Origin: Candidatus Thiocaldithrix dubininis
GTDB lineage: Bacteria > Pseudomonadota > Gammaproteobacteria > Thiotrichales > Thiotrichaceae
NCBI GenBank assembly: GCA_029972135.1
Contig: CP124755.1
Span: 2,789,001 to 2,853,000, forward strand
Direction: 5' to 3'
DNA: 64,000 nt
Within the stretch, counting starts at the first letter, position 1. Each line of letters begins with the position of its first letter. Shown in pieces: positions 1-7,691 of the stretch. The position numbers and the translations under genes were made by a program. Below the pieces are notes generated by a model. The model did no database searches and was not told the origin of the DNA. It worked only from the letters and a program-made list of their open reading frames with translations.

Positions 1-123
1 ACAACCGATGCGGCAGCCATTAATATTCCGCCGCATCTGCATCAGTTGGATTTAAACCAACCGAATGCGTTAGTCGAGTTTATTATTGCGCAGTTGCCAA
101 ACCTAAGCTTGCCCACGTCATAA
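1..123 (+). CDS. 3' end of an unidentified gene (partial)
   Basis: An open frame enters at base 1 and runs 40 codons to a TAA at 121-123. The peptide ends in NLSLPTS and contains LNQPNALVEFIIAQLP. That is reminiscent of the C-terminal helix of alpha/beta hydrolases, where a conserved His precedes a helix followed by a short tail, but too little is present to assign a family. It converges on the minus-strand lipoprotein gene and overlaps its 3' end by about 40 bases. The codon use looks coding (GCG, CCG and TTA rich, like neighbouring genes). I infer that the body of the gene lies left of the window. Confidence 0.4.
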   Translation, partial: TTDAAAINIPPHLHQLDLNQPNALVEFIIAQLPNLSLPTS

Positions 124-1027
124 GCACAGCATTTAACCCATCGTCGGCAATATCGACGGAGACGTGTTGCCCGTCGGCTTGTGCAATCAGCGTAATTGGC
201 TTGTAGTCCACCAAGTTCATAATTAACTGTCCGGCGGTTGGTAAGCCTTCGCCTAAATCGCTGCCCGTGCCGCTAAACAGCGGATCAGTTAGATAACTAA
301 TTTCTTGCTCTACCCCATTAATGGAATACAACATATTGATGTCATTATCCATTTTGAAGGTCTGCGTATTACGGTTATAGGTGTAATCAAAATTTACCAA
401 ATTAAACGCCAGCGCCATATTGTTAGTACCATTGGTGCTGGTCATATTTAAATAGCTAGAGCTAATGCTGGAATGATATTGCTGACTAGCTACTTTATTC
501 TCAACCGTAATAGTCGCTTTACCGTTATTGTTGGTAGTAATCGTGCCGTTTTCGGTTAATTTTAGATCAGCAAGGCTAAGCGTCTGCGTAATTTTCCAAT
601 CGGCACTGTCGGGTAGGCTGGGCATAATCAAAGGGATAGCCTCGATGCTGCTATTAATACTGCCAGATTCAAATGTGCCCAAATCCGTTACGCACTTATT
701 AAACGCAACTTGATAAGTATCCCCTTTAGTCAGCAGTTGATTATCATCATTATCGTGATAGGTCAGGATAGCAGTACCGCTACCGCTGCAAATATCATCT
801 AACTTAAAGCCTGCCTCGTAATGCGGCACAATCATCAGACTAGTATTAACCAAAGCATCGTAAGCTTCCGTTGTACCTAAATAAATACGAGCTGCTGTTT
901 TTAGTTGGTCGACACTCGGGGTTTTTAATACTGTACCCGGTACAATGTTATTCACACCGCCGCCGCCCCCACAAGCAGTTAACAAACCAACCAGCAAAAG
1001 TAAGCTAAGGTTTTTTAGGGTGAGCAT
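83..1027 (-). CDS. Hypothetical lipoprotein, 314 aa
   Basis: The N-terminus is a clear lipoprotein signal: a charged start, a Leu-rich core and the lipobox LLTAC, with the acylated Cys at about residue 19, followed by a Gly-rich linker (GGGGG) and VNN. The residue after Cys is Gly rather than Asp, which favours outer-membrane sorting. The remaining roughly 290 residues are polar and rich in Thr, Asn and Ser, with two Cys (in DICSGSG and NKCVTD) that could form a disulfide, and predicted beta character. I do not recognise a family. The ATG is preceded by an AAGG ribosome site. It is the last of five minus-strand genes for exported proteins. Confidence 0.75.
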   Translation of the reverse strand: MLTLKNLSLLLLVGLLTACGGGGGVNNIVPGTVLKTPSVDQLKTAARIYLGTTEAYDALVNTSLMIVPHYEAGFKLDDICSGSGTAILTYHDNDDNQLLTKGDTYQVAFNKCVTDLGTFESGSINSSIEAIPLIMPSLPDSADWKITQTLSLADLKLTENGTITTNNNGKATITVENKVASQQYHSSISSSYLNMTSTNGTNNMALAFNLVNFDYTYNRNTQTFKMDNDINMLYSINGVEQEISYLTDPLFSGTGSDLGEGLPTAGQLIMNLVDYKPITLIAQADGQHVSVDIADDGLNAVLMTWASLGLATAQ

Positions 1028-1121
1028 AAGGCAACCTTTATTTTTATATTGTACAAAATCATTATATTACTTAGGGCAGTCTGACTCTGTACTTAATCAA
1101 GTTGTTGCCATTAGGCACGGA

Positions 1122-1628
1122 TTAAAGACTCATTAAATTTTCACGGGTAACATTATTAACCAATGCATTCATACGCATTTCAAAAGTACGTTGACTTATT
1201 TTACCGCTGCGATATTCGCTAATTAACTCTGTTTTTTTCACTTCAAATTCGGCTTGATTAGTCGTATAAGCTCGTTGCTGCCGATCACTTTTATCTTGTA
1301 AATCTTTAGCTAATTTATCCAATTGCGAATTATCGGCGGCACTACTTGATTTAGTTTCTATCGTTTCGGCTATATTGGATTTTTTATCAGTTTCTTTTTT
1401 ACTTGAGCTTCCTTTATAACGTTCAGTAGCGCTGGCAATTGCATCTAATTTATTTAAGAAATCGCCAAATTTATCTTCTTTTGGTTCAGTTATCACCGTA
1501 GTAGTCGCACTATCAACCATTGGCGGATTAACAAGCGTTGGCGGATTAACCGCAGGCTCATCTACCGAAGCACAAGCTGTTAGTATTAAACTACTCATTA
1601 AACAGAGTATTAAATTTTTACTATGCAT
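1122..1628 (-). CDS. Hypothetical lipoprotein with C-terminal SHOCT-like helix pair, 168 aa
   Basis: The protein starts MHSKNLILCLMSSL and has the lipobox LTAC at residues 16-19, so it should be a lipoprotein. A low-complexity Pro/Val/Thr linker follows, then a charged Lys/Glu/Ser-rich middle predicted to be helical or coiled. The last 30 residues (KKTELISEYRSGKISQRTFE) resemble a short SHOCT-type motif, in which a helix, a 'G.Is..ef' turn and a second helix recur at protein C-termini. The family assignment is by eye and tentative. It lies 48 bp downstream of the coiled-coil secreted protein and is probably co-transcribed with it. Confidence 0.7.
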   Translation of the reverse strand: MHSKNLILCLMSSLILTACASVDEPAVNPPTLVNPPMVDSATTTVITEPKEDKFGDFLNKLDAIASATERYKGSSSKKETDKKSNIAETIETKSSSAADNSQLDKLAKDLQDKSDRQQRAYTTNQAEFEVKKTELISEYRSGKISQRTFEMRMNALVNNVTRENLMSL

Positions 1629-1675
1629 ACTTAATAGCCTCGCTTGCTATTAAAATAAATGGATAACTAAAATGC

Positions 1676-2311
1676 TTAATACGTCGATGTAGGCGGGGGA
1701 CGATTTTTATTAGCGTCACTGAGCGCTTTAAATAAACTACCAATCGCCTCAATTTTTTTCATTTCTAATTCATGCTTACGTTGTTGTTCATTTAGGCGCT
1801 GTTGTTGAGCTTGTTCACGTTGAGCGGTACGCTCCTCATCTTCTCTTTTACGCTGTGCAATCTGCTCTGTTTCTTCCTGTTTACGTGCTTCTTCCTGTTT
1901 ACGCGTCTCCTCCTGTTTCAACTTAGCTTGGCGCTCCGCCTCCGCACGTTTAGTCTCTTCTTGCTTAATTTGCGCTTGAATGGCTTGCTGTGCCTGCGCT
2001 TGGCGCTGCGCCGCTGCACGTTGTTTAGCCTCTAAACGCAACTGCTCCACTTCCGTTTGTAATTCTTGCACCTTGCGCTGCTGTTCCAGTTCTCTAGTTC
2101 GCCCTATGGGGTCTGGCAAAGGCGCTGGCGGGCGTTGATTCAAATAGTTATCGGTAATGCGGCTGGGTGAATCCGGCTTAGTAGGATCAATAGATCTTAA
2201 GCCGCGTCTAATTGCACTTTTTTTGTAAGTAGGATCTAAATCGCTTAACTCAAACGCAACCACTTGCGTACTTACTAAGGTTAAAGCTATTAATAAACCG
2301 ACAGCTTTCAT
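1676..2311 (-). CDS. Secreted coiled-coil protein, 211 aa
   Basis: A Sec signal peptide (residues 1-19, ending VVA) precedes a short Pro-rich segment. Residues ~75-190 are then almost pure Glu/Gln/Lys/Arg/Ala and predicted to form a long single helix or coiled coil. Within this stretch the unit RKQEE(A/T) is tandemly repeated; the DNA at about 1865-1920 repeats a 15-18 base unit. Such proteins are often periplasmic tethers or TolA-like spacers, but there is no membrane anchor beyond the signal and no recognised terminal domain. It is 10 bp downstream of the DUF1036-like gene, so the two probably form an operon. No function is assigned. Confidence 0.7.
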   Translation of the reverse strand: MKAVGLLIALTLVSTQVVAFELSDLDPTYKKSAIRRGLRSIDPTKPDSPSRITDNYLNQRPPAPLPDPIGRTRELEQQRKVQELQTEVEQLRLEAKQRAAAQRQAQAQQAIQAQIKQEETKRAEAERQAKLKQEETRKQEEARKQEETEQIAQRKREDEERTAQREQAQQQRLNEQQRKHELEMKKIEAIGSLFKALSDANKNRPPPTSTY

Positions 2312-2321
2312 CGTTGTAATC

Positions 2322-2747
2322 TCACTTGAAAGTATATTCCACTAAAGGACGCCCATTAACCGGCACAGGAATAAAATAGACTTGTGAATAACCCTCATTT
2401 TGACAAGCCGGATAAGTCAAATTGAAATTTTCCTCAGATTGAATACAAAAGGTCTCACCATTATTTGCATTGGAATTCCAAACCTTTTCATTGCCTTTAG
2501 CGTATAAATAAATTTTGTCTAACTTACTGACTTCCTGCTTATAAAGCTGTAAACACTCCTGCTCGGTTAATTTAACCCAACCTAACGAACGCCCTGTACT
2601 CTCAGATTTCAAAGCAAATGCCACTTCAATTTCTTCTTCTACACCATTACAAACAGCGATACCTTTTTTATACCAAGCGTTAGCGTTCAAACTCATAGTT
2701 ACTAAGGCGGCAAATAAAAGAACTGATAGTAATTTTGCTTGTTTCAT
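2322..2747 (-). CDS. Secreted DUF1036-like protein, 141 aa
   Basis: A Sec signal peptide ends at ANA (about residue 24). The mature part has the pattern of DUF1036 family proteins: an early CNG.EE.I.VAFAL strand, a GWVKLTEQEC segment, YLYAKG, a W, then FCI......FNLTYPAC and VYFIPV near the end. Four Cys in the mature protein (VCN, QEC, FCI, PAC) suggest disulfides and a periplasmic or outer-surface location. DUF1036 members are small exported proteins of unknown function, common in proteobacteria and cyanobacteria. The family match is from remembered motif spacing, so it is moderately sure. Confidence 0.7.
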   Translation of the reverse strand: MKQAKLLSVLLFAALVTMSLNANAWYKKGIAVCNGVEEEIEVAFALKSESTGRSLGWVKLTEQECLQLYKQEVSKLDKIYLYAKGNEKVWNSNANNGETFCIQSEENFNLTYPACQNEGYSQVYFIPVPVNGRPLVEYTFK

Positions 2748-2812
2748 AACCTAACCCCACCTGATGTCAGACTTAGGCATAACGCGTTACGTTACACCTA
2801 AATTTTATTAAA

Positions 2813-3073
2813 TTAACCGCGTACACCTATCGCTGTTGAGGGTTTTCTCTCATCAGGTTCTTTACGTTCAGGTCGCATAATTTGATTAATTTTACGAATA
2901 ACTTTATCACTAGTACTCGGTTCAGCCTGCGATTCTTTTTTTATTTTCTCAATATTCTGTTGACGTTTACTAGCACTATCAGATTTATCACTATCTGTAT
3001 CCGCAACAATACTTGTGCTTATTAAACTAATACTAAGCGCCATTAAAAGACTAACTAAAGGTAAACGTTTCAT
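2813..3073 (-). CDS. Small secreted charged protein, 86 aa
   Basis: A signal peptide of ~24 residues (MKRLPLVSLLMALS..., cleavage after VA) is followed by ~60 highly charged residues rich in Lys, Asp, Ser, Glu and Arg, with no Cys and no aromatic core. It is likely disordered. A GGCGGC-type purine region just upstream of the ATG could serve as ribosome site. It is the first gene of the five-gene minus-strand block and lies downstream of the LuxR-type regulator on the same strand. No family recognised. The clear export signal argues that it is a real gene. Confidence 0.55.
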   Translation of the reverse strand: MKRLPLVSLLMALSISLISTSIVADTDSDKSDSASKRQQNIEKIKKESQAEPSTSDKVIRKINQIMRPERKEPDERKPSTAIGVRG

Positions 3074-3194
3074 AATTTGCCGCCTCTTATTAACTTAACT
3101 GCTTAATTGCTTACTTTTAAATTAGGCGCAATAGAAACTAAAGTAAAGCAAGGCTAGGTTTATAACCTTGGATATATAACCTTGCTTATTCAAT

Positions 3195-3827
3195 CTAATC
3201 TTGTAATTTAGCAAGGATAATATCTGATCGTTTTTTAAGCTTTAGCTGTTTCAGAACAGCGCTGACGTGCAATTTTGCCGTACCTTCAGCACAATTAAGC
3301 TGTTTTGCAATCACCTTATTTGATAAGCCTTGTGCCACCAAGGCAAACACTTCTTTCTGACGCGGCGATAAAGCATTTAATTGACTGCTTTGTATTACAT
3401 TAATATACTCAAGCGAGTTTTTAGGTCTTTTTTCTAGAAAAATAGTGGGTGATAAATAATATTCTTGTAATACAACCAATTTAAAAGCTTGACGCATTTC
3501 TTCAATGCTTGCCGTTTTTAGAAGACAAGCCTGCACACCATGCCTTATTAATTCTCTTGCATTTTCAATACTTAACTGTTCAGTAATGGTTAATATTATG
3601 GCATTAGGCATTAGTTGTTTAAATTGCTGCAACCATTCAAAGCTTAATAACAAGCCGGGTGAAACTTCCACAATAATTAAGTCAAAAATAGTATTTAATG
3701 CAAATAAACCCTGTACTTCAGCTATATGACTCAACTCAAATAAATGGGCATCAGCAAATAATGCCGTTAGATTTATCGCCAAAGCTTGCCTATATAATGG
3801 CTGCTTATCTACAATTAAAATACGCAC
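3195..3827 (-). CDS. LuxR/NarL-type response regulator with atypical receiver
   Basis: The protein has an N-terminal CheY-like receiver and a C-terminal LuxR helix-turn-helix (LSPRQKEVFALVAQGLSNK, then GTAKLHVSAVLKQL). I place the start at a GTG (3825-3827) because it has a GAGGA Shine-Dalgarno 10-11 bases upstream and begins VRILIVD, where NarL-family proteins normally begin. A TTG at 3854 would add nine residues. The receiver looks unusual. The usual paired acids DD are DK, and the phospho-acceptor Asp after DLIIV is Glu (VEVSP), while the conserved Lys (LLK) is kept. I infer phosphorylation-independent or phosphomimetic activity. No histidine kinase gene is nearby. Possible targets are the adjacent secreted-protein genes, but no binding site was identified. 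Confidence 0.85.
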   Translation of the reverse strand: MRILIVDKQPLYRQALAINLTALFADAHLFELSHIAEVQGLFALNTIFDLIIVEVSPGLLLSFEWLQQFKQLMPNAIILTITEQLSIENARELIRHGVQACLLKTASIEEMRQAFKLVVLQEYYLSPTIFLEKRPKNSLEYINVIQSSQLNALSPRQKEVFALVAQGLSNKVIAKQLNCAEGTAKLHVSAVLKQLKLKKRSDIILAKLQD

Positions 3828-3978
3828 CGTGTTAATTTCCTCACAAACAAGCAAGGCACTATAAACATTGCGCTATAACGTTGTATATAGACCTATCAGA
3901 AAGCCTTTATTTGTTAGTGATTAAATAATTCGTATATATTGACTTACATCAACCTTTGGAATCAGTTAAGGATTTCTT

Positions 3979-4677
3979 ATGCCCAGTATTTTAATTACCG
4001 GTGCCAATCGCGGAATTGGTTTAGAACTAACCCGTCAATTCGTTGCTGAGCAATGGCAAGTTCATGCTTGTTGTCGCTCGCCCGAAAACGCACGCGATTT
4101 AATGAAGCTTGCGCATCAACATCAAGGGCAAGTCAATGTACATGTCTTGGATGTAACCAATGACAATCAACGCCAAATTTTAGCCGATCAATTAAACGGG
4201 CAACCGATTGATATTTTATTGAATAATGCGGGTGTGGATGGCGGTTGGAGTGAGCAACATTTCGGGCATGTGAATATTGCCCGTTGGCAGGCCGCTTTGC
4301 AAATCAATACCATTGCACCCTTACAAATGATGCAAGCGTTTATGCCGCATGTTAGCCAAAGTGAATGCAAAATCATGGCTAATATTAGTAGTCGTATGGG
4401 CAGTATTGCGGATAATACGTCCGGTGGTAGTTATAGTTATCGCAGCAGTAAGGCCGCTTTAAATATGGTCACGATGAGTGTGGCGCGTGACTTAGCGGAT
4501 CGAGAAATTTGTGTGGTGGCATTGCATCCGGGTTGGGTACGCACGGATATGGGTGGAGCAAATGCTGATTTATCAGTTGAGCAATCTGCTAGCATTTTAA
4601 AACGGCACTTGCTTGGTTTAAGCTTGGCAGATTCTGGGCGTTTTATTGATATAGATGGGACGGATATTCCGTGGTAA
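3979..4677 (+). CDS. Short-chain dehydrogenase/reductase, 232 aa
   Basis: A classical SDR, probably cytosolic and NAD(P)H-dependent. The Rossmann glycine motif is TGANRGIG near the N-terminus, the structural NNAG is at ~86-89, and the catalytic Ser (NISSRMG) and Tyr-x-x-x-Lys (YRSSKAAL) lie about 20 residues apart. It resembles the C-factor/CsgA-like 'SDR of unknown substrate' group, to which the PGWVRTDMGG motif belongs. The substrate is unknown. The last codons overlap the GTG start of the downstream rRNA methyltransferase by seven bases, indicating translational coupling in a three-gene operon. Confidence 0.9.
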   Translation: MPSILITGANRGIGLELTRQFVAEQWQVHACCRSPENARDLMKLAHQHQGQVNVHVLDVTNDNQRQILADQLNGQPIDILLNNAGVDGGWSEQHFGHVNIARWQAALQINTIAPLQMMQAFMPHVSQSECKIMANISSRMGSIADNTSGGSYSYRSSKAALNMVTMSVARDLADREICVVALHPGWVRTDMGGANADLSVEQSASILKRHLLGLSLADSGRFIDIDGTDIPW

Positions 4678-5858
4678 ATGGACAAGTTTTCTTACGACAT
4701 GGACGTGATAAGAACGTACGTGCACATCATCCTTGGGTGTTTTCAGGGGCGGTTGAGCGGGTTAAAGGCAAACCACGCTTAGGCGAAACCGTCGAGGTAC
4801 GAACGGCCAATGGCGAATTATTGGGATTAGGCGCATGGTCGCCAGAATCACAAATTCAAGTACGCTTATGGACATTCCAAGACGAAGCCATTGATTACAA
4901 CTTTTTCGTTAAACGCATTCAACAAGCCTTAACGTATCGGCAGCAATTAGGCATTCCAGCGCGTAATACTGGCTATCGGCTGATTAACGCGGAATCAGAC
5001 GGTTTACCGGGTGTTACGGTAGACAAATTTGGTGATTACCTGATTATGCAAGCGTTAACAGCGGGTGCAGAATACTGGAAACAGGCGATTGCGGAAGCCT
5101 TATTAGCAGTAATTCCGGCTAAAGGAGTATACGAGCGTTCTGATGTGGAAGTGCGAACAAAAGAAGGCTTAAGCCCGGTGACAGGCAACCTAAAAGGCGA
5201 AGTGCCACCCGCTACTATTGATATTGTGGAGGAAGGGCGGCAGTTTCGGGTGGATGTGTTAAACGGGCATAAAACCGGCTTTTACCTAGACCAACGCGAT
5301 AACCGTAGCGCGTTACAAGCCTATGCTCAGGATAAAACCGTTTTAAACTGCTTCTCTTATACGGGCGGCTTTTCCATTGCGGCTTTACAAGGGGGGGCAG
5401 CGCAAGCGATTAATATTGATGCGTCTCAACCCGCCTTAGATTTAGCCGCACAAAATGCCGAGTTAAATGGCTTTGCAGCGGATCGAATGCAAAATGTTTG
5501 TGGGGATGTGTTTAAACTATTGCGTGATTATCGAAATGAAGGGCGACAGTTCGATATTGTGGTGTTAGACCCGCCGAAATTTGCTGAAAACCGCAATCAG
5601 TTGGAGAAAGCCGCACGCGGTTATAAGGACATTAATCTCTTAGGCTTTAAGTTATTACGACCGGGTGGTTTGTTATTCACCTTTTCGTGTTCTGGTTTAA
5701 TGGAAGGCAGTTTATTCCAGAAAATCGTAGCGGATGCGGCAGTTGATGCGGATTGTGATGCACGTATTTTACGTAAGCTCGATCAAGCTACCGATCACCC
5801 TACCCGCTTAGCGTTTCCAGAAGGGTATTACTTAAAAGGGCTAATCTGCCAAAAATAA
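4671..5858 (+). CDS. rlmI: RlmI-like 23S rRNA (cytosine-C5)-methyltransferase, 395 aa
   Basis: The N-terminal ~75 residues form a PUA-type RNA-binding domain (FLRHGRDKNVRAHHPWVFSG). A central linking domain carries the TGYRLINAESDGLPG segment. The C-terminal part is a class I SAM methyltransferase with motif I NCFSYTGGFSIAA, an acidic strand end (NIDAS) and the catalytic-region motif VLDPPKF. It ends FPEGYYLKGL, as is usual for RlmI/YccW/YwbD proteins, and the length (395) matches E. coli RlmI. RlmI methylates C1962 of 23S rRNA, but paralogues with other targets exist. The start is GTG inside the end of the upstream SDR gene, and the stop is one base from the next ATG. Confidence 0.88.
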   Translation: MVNGQVFLRHGRDKNVRAHHPWVFSGAVERVKGKPRLGETVEVRTANGELLGLGAWSPESQIQVRLWTFQDEAIDYNFFVKRIQQALTYRQQLGIPARNTGYRLINAESDGLPGVTVDKFGDYLIMQALTAGAEYWKQAIAEALLAVIPAKGVYERSDVEVRTKEGLSPVTGNLKGEVPPATIDIVEEGRQFRVDVLNGHKTGFYLDQRDNRSALQAYAQDKTVLNCFSYTGGFSIAALQGGAAQAINIDASQPALDLAAQNAELNGFAADRMQNVCGDVFKLLRDYRNEGRQFDIVVLDPPKFAENRNQLEKAARGYKDINLLGFKLLRPGGLLFTFSCSGLMEGSLFQKIVADAAVDADCDARILRKLDQATDHPTRLAFPEGYYLKGLICQK

Positions 5859-5859
5859 T

Positions 5860-6969
5860 ATGCAAAGAATCTGGCTGTGCTGTTGTTTACTACTACTCAT
5901 CGGTTGTGTTGAAAAAGCACCGCCTGATTCGGGCATTAATTTGAATGCAGCGTTAGGGGGCATTGCCGACGCTGGATTTGCCCGTGCAACCCAGCCGCGC
6001 CCGTTTAGTTTTCCGCAAGATCATGCCGCGCATCCCGATTTTCGCAATGAATGGTGGTATGTCACGGGCAATCTAACCGCTGAAAATGGGCAAGCTTTTG
6101 GTTATCAAGTGACCTTTTTCCGTATTGCATTAAGCCCACAAGCGCCTGCAATGGCTTCAGATTGGGCAAGCAATCAAGTGTGGATGGTGCATGTGGCCTT
6201 AACCGATGTGCAACAGCAAACCCATTATGATGCGCAACGTTTTGTACGAGGAGCCGCAGGTTTAGCGGGTCAAAGCACGCAGCCATTCCGCGTCTGGGCA
6301 GAGGATTGGCAAATGGTTGGCAATGGGCAAGGTGACTTTCCGTGGGCAATTGGCATTAAAACCGAGGATTTTGCGTTAAATCTACAACTGCGGCCGAGTA
6401 AGCCTGTGGTGCTGCAAGGCAATCAAGGTTTAAGCCAGAAAAGCGCAGAAGCTGGCAACGCCTCTTATTATTATTCGTTGACCCGCTTAAACACCTTGGG
6501 GGATTTACAAGTAAAAGGGCAATACCATCGTGTAATGGGACAATCGTGGTTAGATCGAGAATGGAGCACCAGCGCATTAGGTAAGCAGCAAGCGGGTTGG
6601 GATTGGTTTTCTCTGCAATTTAACGACGGGCACGACCTAATGTTCTATCGACTGCGTAAGCAAGACGGTAGCAGTGATGCGCATAGCAGTGGCAAATGGA
6701 TTGATGCACAAGGCAACGCGCAAACACTAACACAAGCTGAGGTACGCTTAACGCCTATCAGATATTGGCAAGATAGCCAAGGGCAGCGTTATCCGGTGGC
6801 ATGGCGGATGCAGATTCCGCACTTAGGGCAGGATTTTAAAGTAAGTGCGCGGGTTGATGATCAGCAGATGAATACAGCGGTGTTATATTGGGAAGGTGCT
6901 GTCAGTATTACGGATAGTCAAACCGATAAACCTTTAGGCTTGGGTTATTTGGAATTATCCGGCTATTAA
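5860..6969 (+). CDS. AttH/CrtC-type lipocalin-like lipoprotein, 369 aa
   Basis: A lipoprotein signal (lipobox LIGC at residues 13-16) is followed by a long two-lobed domain of the AttH / carotenoid 1,2-hydratase-like lipocalin superfamily. Hallmarks are HPDFRNEWWYVTGNL near the start, GYQVTFFRIAL, a second-lobe ...YYYSLTRLNT..G and QSWLDREWSTS...GWDWFSLQF. Proteins of this type are periplasmic or membrane-attached and often sit beside LolCDE-like ABC permeases. No such permease lies here, so the partner is unknown. The gene starts one base after the rlmI-like stop and is surely in the same transcript. The family is clear, the ligand is not. Confidence 0.82.
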   Translation: MQRIWLCCCLLLLIGCVEKAPPDSGINLNAALGGIADAGFARATQPRPFSFPQDHAAHPDFRNEWWYVTGNLTAENGQAFGYQVTFFRIALSPQAPAMASDWASNQVWMVHVALTDVQQQTHYDAQRFVRGAAGLAGQSTQPFRVWAEDWQMVGNGQGDFPWAIGIKTEDFALNLQLRPSKPVVLQGNQGLSQKSAEAGNASYYYSLTRLNTLGDLQVKGQYHRVMGQSWLDREWSTSALGKQQAGWDWFSLQFNDGHDLMFYRLRKQDGSSDAHSSGKWIDAQGNAQTLTQAEVRLTPIRYWQDSQGQRYPVAWRMQIPHLGQDFKVSARVDDQQMNTAVLYWEGAVSITDSQTDKPLGLGYLELSGY

Positions 6970-7011
6970 CTCCGACCGTGCTAGCCAATCGAAGTTAATG
7001 GGTAGCTACAA

Positions 7012-7443
7012 TTAGCCTGCAATATAGCGCTGTAGCTCTTCAATCATACGGCGTTGTTCTTCCATCGTTTCCTTCACCACGTCGCCAATGGAGACAATAC
7101 CTACTAATTTTTCGTCGCTATCGACAATGGGAAGGTGGCGAATATGCCGTTCGGTCATGATCTGCATGCATTCTGCAATAGATTGGTCGGGACGCATGGT
7201 AACCAAATTAGAGGTCATAACCTCTTTAACCGTTGAAGTTTGGGAGTTTTTACCCTGTAACGCAACCTTACGCGCATAGTCACGTTCGGAAAAAATCCCG
7301 ACTAACTTGCCACTATCCAGCACTAATACAGAACTGAGGTTGTTATCGGCTAGGCGAGTCAGTGCGAAATACACGCGATCATCCGGTGATACAGTAATCA
7401 GTTTTTGTTTCGCTTCGGTTAAGAAATGTTGGATTTTTTTCAT
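7012..7443 (-). CDS. CBS-domain pair protein, 143 aa
   Basis: Two tandem CBS domains fill the protein (residues ~10-65 and ~75-130), with the typical NLSSVLVLDSGKLVGIFSER and RHIRHLPIVD..EKLVGIVSIGD segments. Stand-alone CBS pairs bind adenine nucleotides and usually act as energy sensors. The start is chosen at the ATG at 7441-7443 because a strong AGGAGG lies seven bases upstream. A longer frame to 7566 would add 41 unrelated residues. A short C-terminal Glu/Arg-rich helix follows. The gene converges on the lipocalin-like gene across ~40 bp and is divergent from pyc. Confidence 0.88.
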   Translation of the reverse strand: MKKIQHFLTEAKQKLITVSPDDRVYFALTRLADNNLSSVLVLDSGKLVGIFSERDYARKVALQGKNSQTSTVKEVMTSNLVTMRPDQSIAECMQIMTERHIRHLPIVDSDEKLVGIVSIGDVVKETMEEQRRMIEELQRYIAG

Positions 7444-7691
7444 TCGTTTCCTCCTAGGTATAGCTTGAGCTGAGCCAATTCCCTGCACGTATTGGCTTGC
7501 CTTATGCAGATTAACACAGTCCAATAGTGGGTTCATTAGTTCGGCTGGAATATAAAATATAAGCAAATTGCTTGGGTGTTGAAATAAGTAGCCTAGTCCC
7601 GCAAACTAGAGGGCATAATTAAGTGTAGCTACGAGTTACACCGTTTGACAGTTAGCGGCACCCTGATTTTTTATCATCAAAGGTAGACCCA

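Noticed and set aside
1860..1930. CRISPR or non-coding tandem repeat
   Set aside because: The repeat units are contiguous without spacers and encode RKQEE-type units in a coiled-coil protein. No CRISPR array was seen anywhere in the window.
7444..7566. N-terminal extension of the CBS-domain protein
   Set aside because: A strong AGGAGG precedes the internal ATG at 7443, and the extra 41 residues look unlike any CBS protein.
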